From Lysinibacillus piscis (GTDB taxonomy: Bacteria > Bacillota > Bacilli > Bacillales_A > Planococcaceae): 64,000 bases of DNA. A program made the position numbers and the translations under genes. The stretch is taken from NCBI RefSeq assembly GCF_026012395.1, contig NZ_BRZA01000003.1, positions 265,703-329,702 of the forward strand, in the 5' to 3' direction. The notes below the pieces were generated by a model. The model ran no database searches, was not told where the DNA came from, and worked only from the letters and a program-made list of their open reading frames with translations. Shown one piece after another: positions 61,849 to 64,000 of the stretch (its first letter is position 1; each line of letters starts with the position of its first letter).

Positions 61849-63426
61849 ATGGTTACAACTAACCTAATTGCGCCTGAATTATACAATATAACAGAGGAAT
61901 TGGAGAAATTCTCTCAAGATAGTAATCGTCAGGCCATCCGATGGCTCAATGCACAACAAGAACGTCAAATAATTTCTTATCCAGAGCTCATTCAAAAAAT
62001 GAATCAATATGCACAAGCCTTTACAAATAGAGGCCTTCAAAAAGGGGACAGAGTATTAGTCATTATTCCACGTCTTCCAGAGGCTTATTATGTTTTTCTT
62101 GGTTGTTTAAAAGCTGGCATCGTTCCTATTTCTTGTTCAGAAATGCTACGAGCTAGTGATTTAGAATATCGCATGGAGCATTCCTCAGCAAGTGCTGTTA
62201 TTGCTCATGAAACCTGCATTAGTGAAGTAGACCTTATTTCCTCAGCTATTGATACATTGAATAATAAATTAATTATCGGCACCGCTACAGGTAGTTGGAT
62301 TTCATTAAATGAACTAGCCGCTACGCAATCATCCACCTTTACAGCAGTCGCTACACACCGTGATGATATGGCATTTCTCTCTTATACCTCTGGGACAACA
62401 GGTAAACCAAAAGGTGTTGTTCACTCACACAGTTGGGGATACGCTCATATTAGAACAGCTGCTCTACAATGGCTTTGTGTTCGTGAAGGTGACTTAGTAT
62501 GGGCAACAGCTGCGCCTGGCTGGCAAAAGTGGATTTGGAGTCCTTTTTTGTCCACAATTATGTTGGGAGCCACAGCCTTTGTTTACCATGGTGGATTCGA
62601 TGCCAAAACCTATCTTCAGCTAATCCAAGAGGAAAAAATTAATGTGCTTTGCTGTACGCCAACTGAGTACCGTATCATGGCGAAAACTGATGGTTTAGAA
62701 AGCCTCAATTTAGCCTCTTTACGAAGTGCTGTATCTGCTGGGGAGCCACTGAATCGACCAGTTATTGAAACATTCAAGAAATATTTCAACCTCATGGTAA
62801 GGGATGGTTATGGTCAAACGGAAAATACACTATTAATCGGCACATTGGAAGATACTGAAGTACGTCCTGGATCTATGGGAATTCCTACACCTGGCAATAT
62901 CATACGCATTGTTGATTCCGAAGGCAATCAAGCACCAGTAGGACAAGTAGGTGATATTGCTGTGCATAAATCATCACCAGCATTATTTAAAGAATACTAC
63001 CGTGAACCTGAACGTACACAAGCTGCATTTCGCGGTGAATGGTATATAACAGGTGATCAAGCTAAATGTGATGAGGACGGCTATTTTTGGTTTGAGGGAC
63101 GTGGAGACGATATCATTATTTCATCAGGCTATACAATCGGACCTTTTGAAGTAGAAGATGCTTTAAATAAACACAAAGCTGTGCAAGAGTGCGCTGTAGT
63201 TGCAGCACCAGATGAAATTCGAGGGCATATTGTGAAAGCTTTCATTGTTTTACGAGAAGGTTTCAAAAATTTAGATCAAGAGGAATTAATAAAAGAACTA
63301 CAAGAACATGTCAAATCTTTAACTGCTCCATATAAATATCCACGTCGTATTACCTTTATTGATGAGCTACCTAAAACAACATCAGGTAAAATTCGACGTG
63401 TAGAGTTACGAGCAACTCATTATTAA
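61849..63426 (+). CDS. Acyl-CoA synthetase (AMP-forming, medium-chain type)
   Basis: The 525-residue adenylate-forming ligase activates a carboxylic acid to its acyl-CoA. It has the P-loop-like YTSGTTGKPKGVVHSH (near 172), YGQTEN (near 324), the ITGDQA hinge approach (near 401) and a C-terminal lysine in PKTTSGKIRRVELR. HSWGYAHIRTAALQWLCV and TAAPGWQKWIWSPFLS resemble medium-chain acyl-CoA synthetases (MACS group). An AGGAGG ribosome site precedes the ATG. It is the only plus-strand gene in this part of the window. Confidence 0.85.
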   Translation: MVTTNLIAPELYNITEELEKFSQDSNRQAIRWLNAQQERQIISYPELIQKMNQYAQAFTNRGLQKGDRVLVIIPRLPEAYYVFLGCLKAGIVPISCSEMLRASDLEYRMEHSSASAVIAHETCISEVDLISSAIDTLNNKLIIGTATGSWISLNELAATQSSTFTAVATHRDDMAFLSYTSGTTGKPKGVVHSHSWGYAHIRTAALQWLCVREGDLVWATAAPGWQKWIWSPFLSTIMLGATAFVYHGGFDAKTYLQLIQEEKINVLCCTPTEYRIMAKTDGLESLNLASLRSAVSAGEPLNRPVIETFKKYFNLMVRDGYGQTENTLLIGTLEDTEVRPGSMGIPTPGNIIRIVDSEGNQAPVGQVGDIAVHKSSPALFKEYYREPERTQAAFRGEWYITGDQAKCDEDGYFWFEGRGDDIIISSGYTIGPFEVEDALNKHKAVQECAVVAAPDEIRGHIVKAFIVLREGFKNLDQEELIKELQEHVKSLTAPYKYPRRITFIDELPKTTSGKIRRVELRATHY

Positions 63427-63444
63427 ATGAAGTGATATTTTCTC

Positions 63445-63497
63445 AAACATCTCGAAAATGGACATATATAAAATTTAAATCCATTTTCGAGATGTTT
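63445..63497. terminator. Intrinsic terminator after the acyl-CoA synthetase gene
   Basis: AAACATCTCGAAAATGG pairs with CCATTTTCGAGATGTTT across a 19-base loop, about 20 bases after the stop codon. Confidence 0.75.
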
Positions 63498-63599
63498 CTC
63501 ATAATACTTACTTGCATTTAAAAAGAGGCTGTATTTCTATATGAGTTGCATACAAAAACAACCCGTAGTCAAAGAAAATCAATATTTTAATGCAAAAAT

Positions 63600-63633
63600 A
63601 AAAACCAGTCAACTAGTAAACAGTTGACTGGTT
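63600..63633 (-). terminator. Intrinsic terminator of the rRNA operon
   Basis: AACCAGTCAACTGTTTACTAGTTGACTGGTT can form a stem on the minus strand, followed by TTTTATTTTT, directly after the 5S gene. Confidence 0.85.
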
Positions 63634-63637
63634 AATT

Positions 63638-63753
<116 letters not shown>

Positions 63754-63875
63754 CTTGCACATGGATGTGCTGGCGTCTACGTTGCAACACGATGTTGCGT
63801 CCTTAATAGACGTTCCTTTTGAAAGGATTATTCTTTCAAAACTGGATAAACGGTTCATTGTCTTTGTCACATATT

Positions 63876-64000
63876 TTTGGTTAAGTCCTCGATCGATTAG
63901 TATTCGTCAGCTCCATGTGTCACCACACTTCCACCTCGAACCTATCTACCTCATCGTCTTTGAGGGATCTTACTTACTTGCGTAATGGGAAATCTCATCT
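63876..64000 (-). rRNA. rrl: 23S ribosomal RNA, 3' end (runs off the window)
   Basis: The minus strand reads GGTGGAAGTGTGGTGACACA, then GGAGCTGACGAATACTAATC and ends GGACTTAACC, the usual 23S 3' end in Bacillales. About 120 bases of spacer separate it from 5S. Confidence 0.95.

Overview
The window looks like a chromosomal segment of a low-GC, Gram-positive Bacillales bacterium, most likely Lysinibacillus or a close relative. The gene order glmS - glmM - cdaR - cdaA - rsiW - sigW, a glmS ribozyme, an EbrAB-like SMR pair, FosB and an rRNA/tRNA cluster all fit that group. The genus is my inference; I could not run a search.

Left flank (1 to about 20.3 kb), ordinary chromosome: the 5' part of a GH32 levanase-like lipoprotein gene, a ugpC-A-E-B-Q operon for glycerol-3-phosphate/glycerophosphodiester uptake, an SMR efflux pair, a BASS-family transporter, an AraC/GyrI-like regulator, an operon with a permease and two M20 amidohydrolases, a DmpA-type P1 peptidase, Dps, an ECF sigma factor with an LCP-domain membrane partner, a DUF2798 protein, a quinone-oxidoreductase-like enzyme divergent from an HxlR regulator, a metallophosphoesterase and a VOC protein.

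Centre (about 20.4 to 52.7 kb): a tandem stack of Tn7-like transposons at the attTn7 site just downstream of glmS. All have the same orientation, with the tnsA-side (right) end toward glmS. Junctions show an ACA end, the 5-bp target duplication ATTAA and a TGT end. From glmS outward: layer E (36763-52703, about 15.9 kb, complete tnsABCDE, an extra HEPN-like gene between tnsC and tnsD, and cargo of a DNA methyltransferase plus a dual-ATPase sensor/receiver pair); layer D (28467-36757, tns genes mostly decayed, intact tnsA, SIR2-NTPase cargo, and a PD-(D/E)XK-like gene between tnsA and the right end); layers C, B and A (1.3-2.8 kb remnants, each with a tnsA relic and cargo); and a sixth, oldest trace F (about 20.4-22.1 kb) carrying fosB and a DUF2785 gene. 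Decay increases with distance from glmS, so the region reads like strata, youngest next to glmS.

The right ends carry a strong hairpin followed by a T run just before the first gene. In five of six copies the tnsA ribosome binding site lies in its 3' arm. Because glmS is transcribed toward tnsA, this hairpin could insulate or attenuate tns expression.

Right flank (52.7-64 kb): glmS with its ribozyme, glmM, cdaR and cdaA (c-di-AMP synthesis), the sigW-rsiW pair with a recognisable SigW-type promoter, arginase, six tRNA genes (Lys, Gln, Tyr, Val, Glu, Asn), an acyl-CoA synthetase gene, and the 3' part of an rRNA operon (5S and the end of 23S) on the minus strand.
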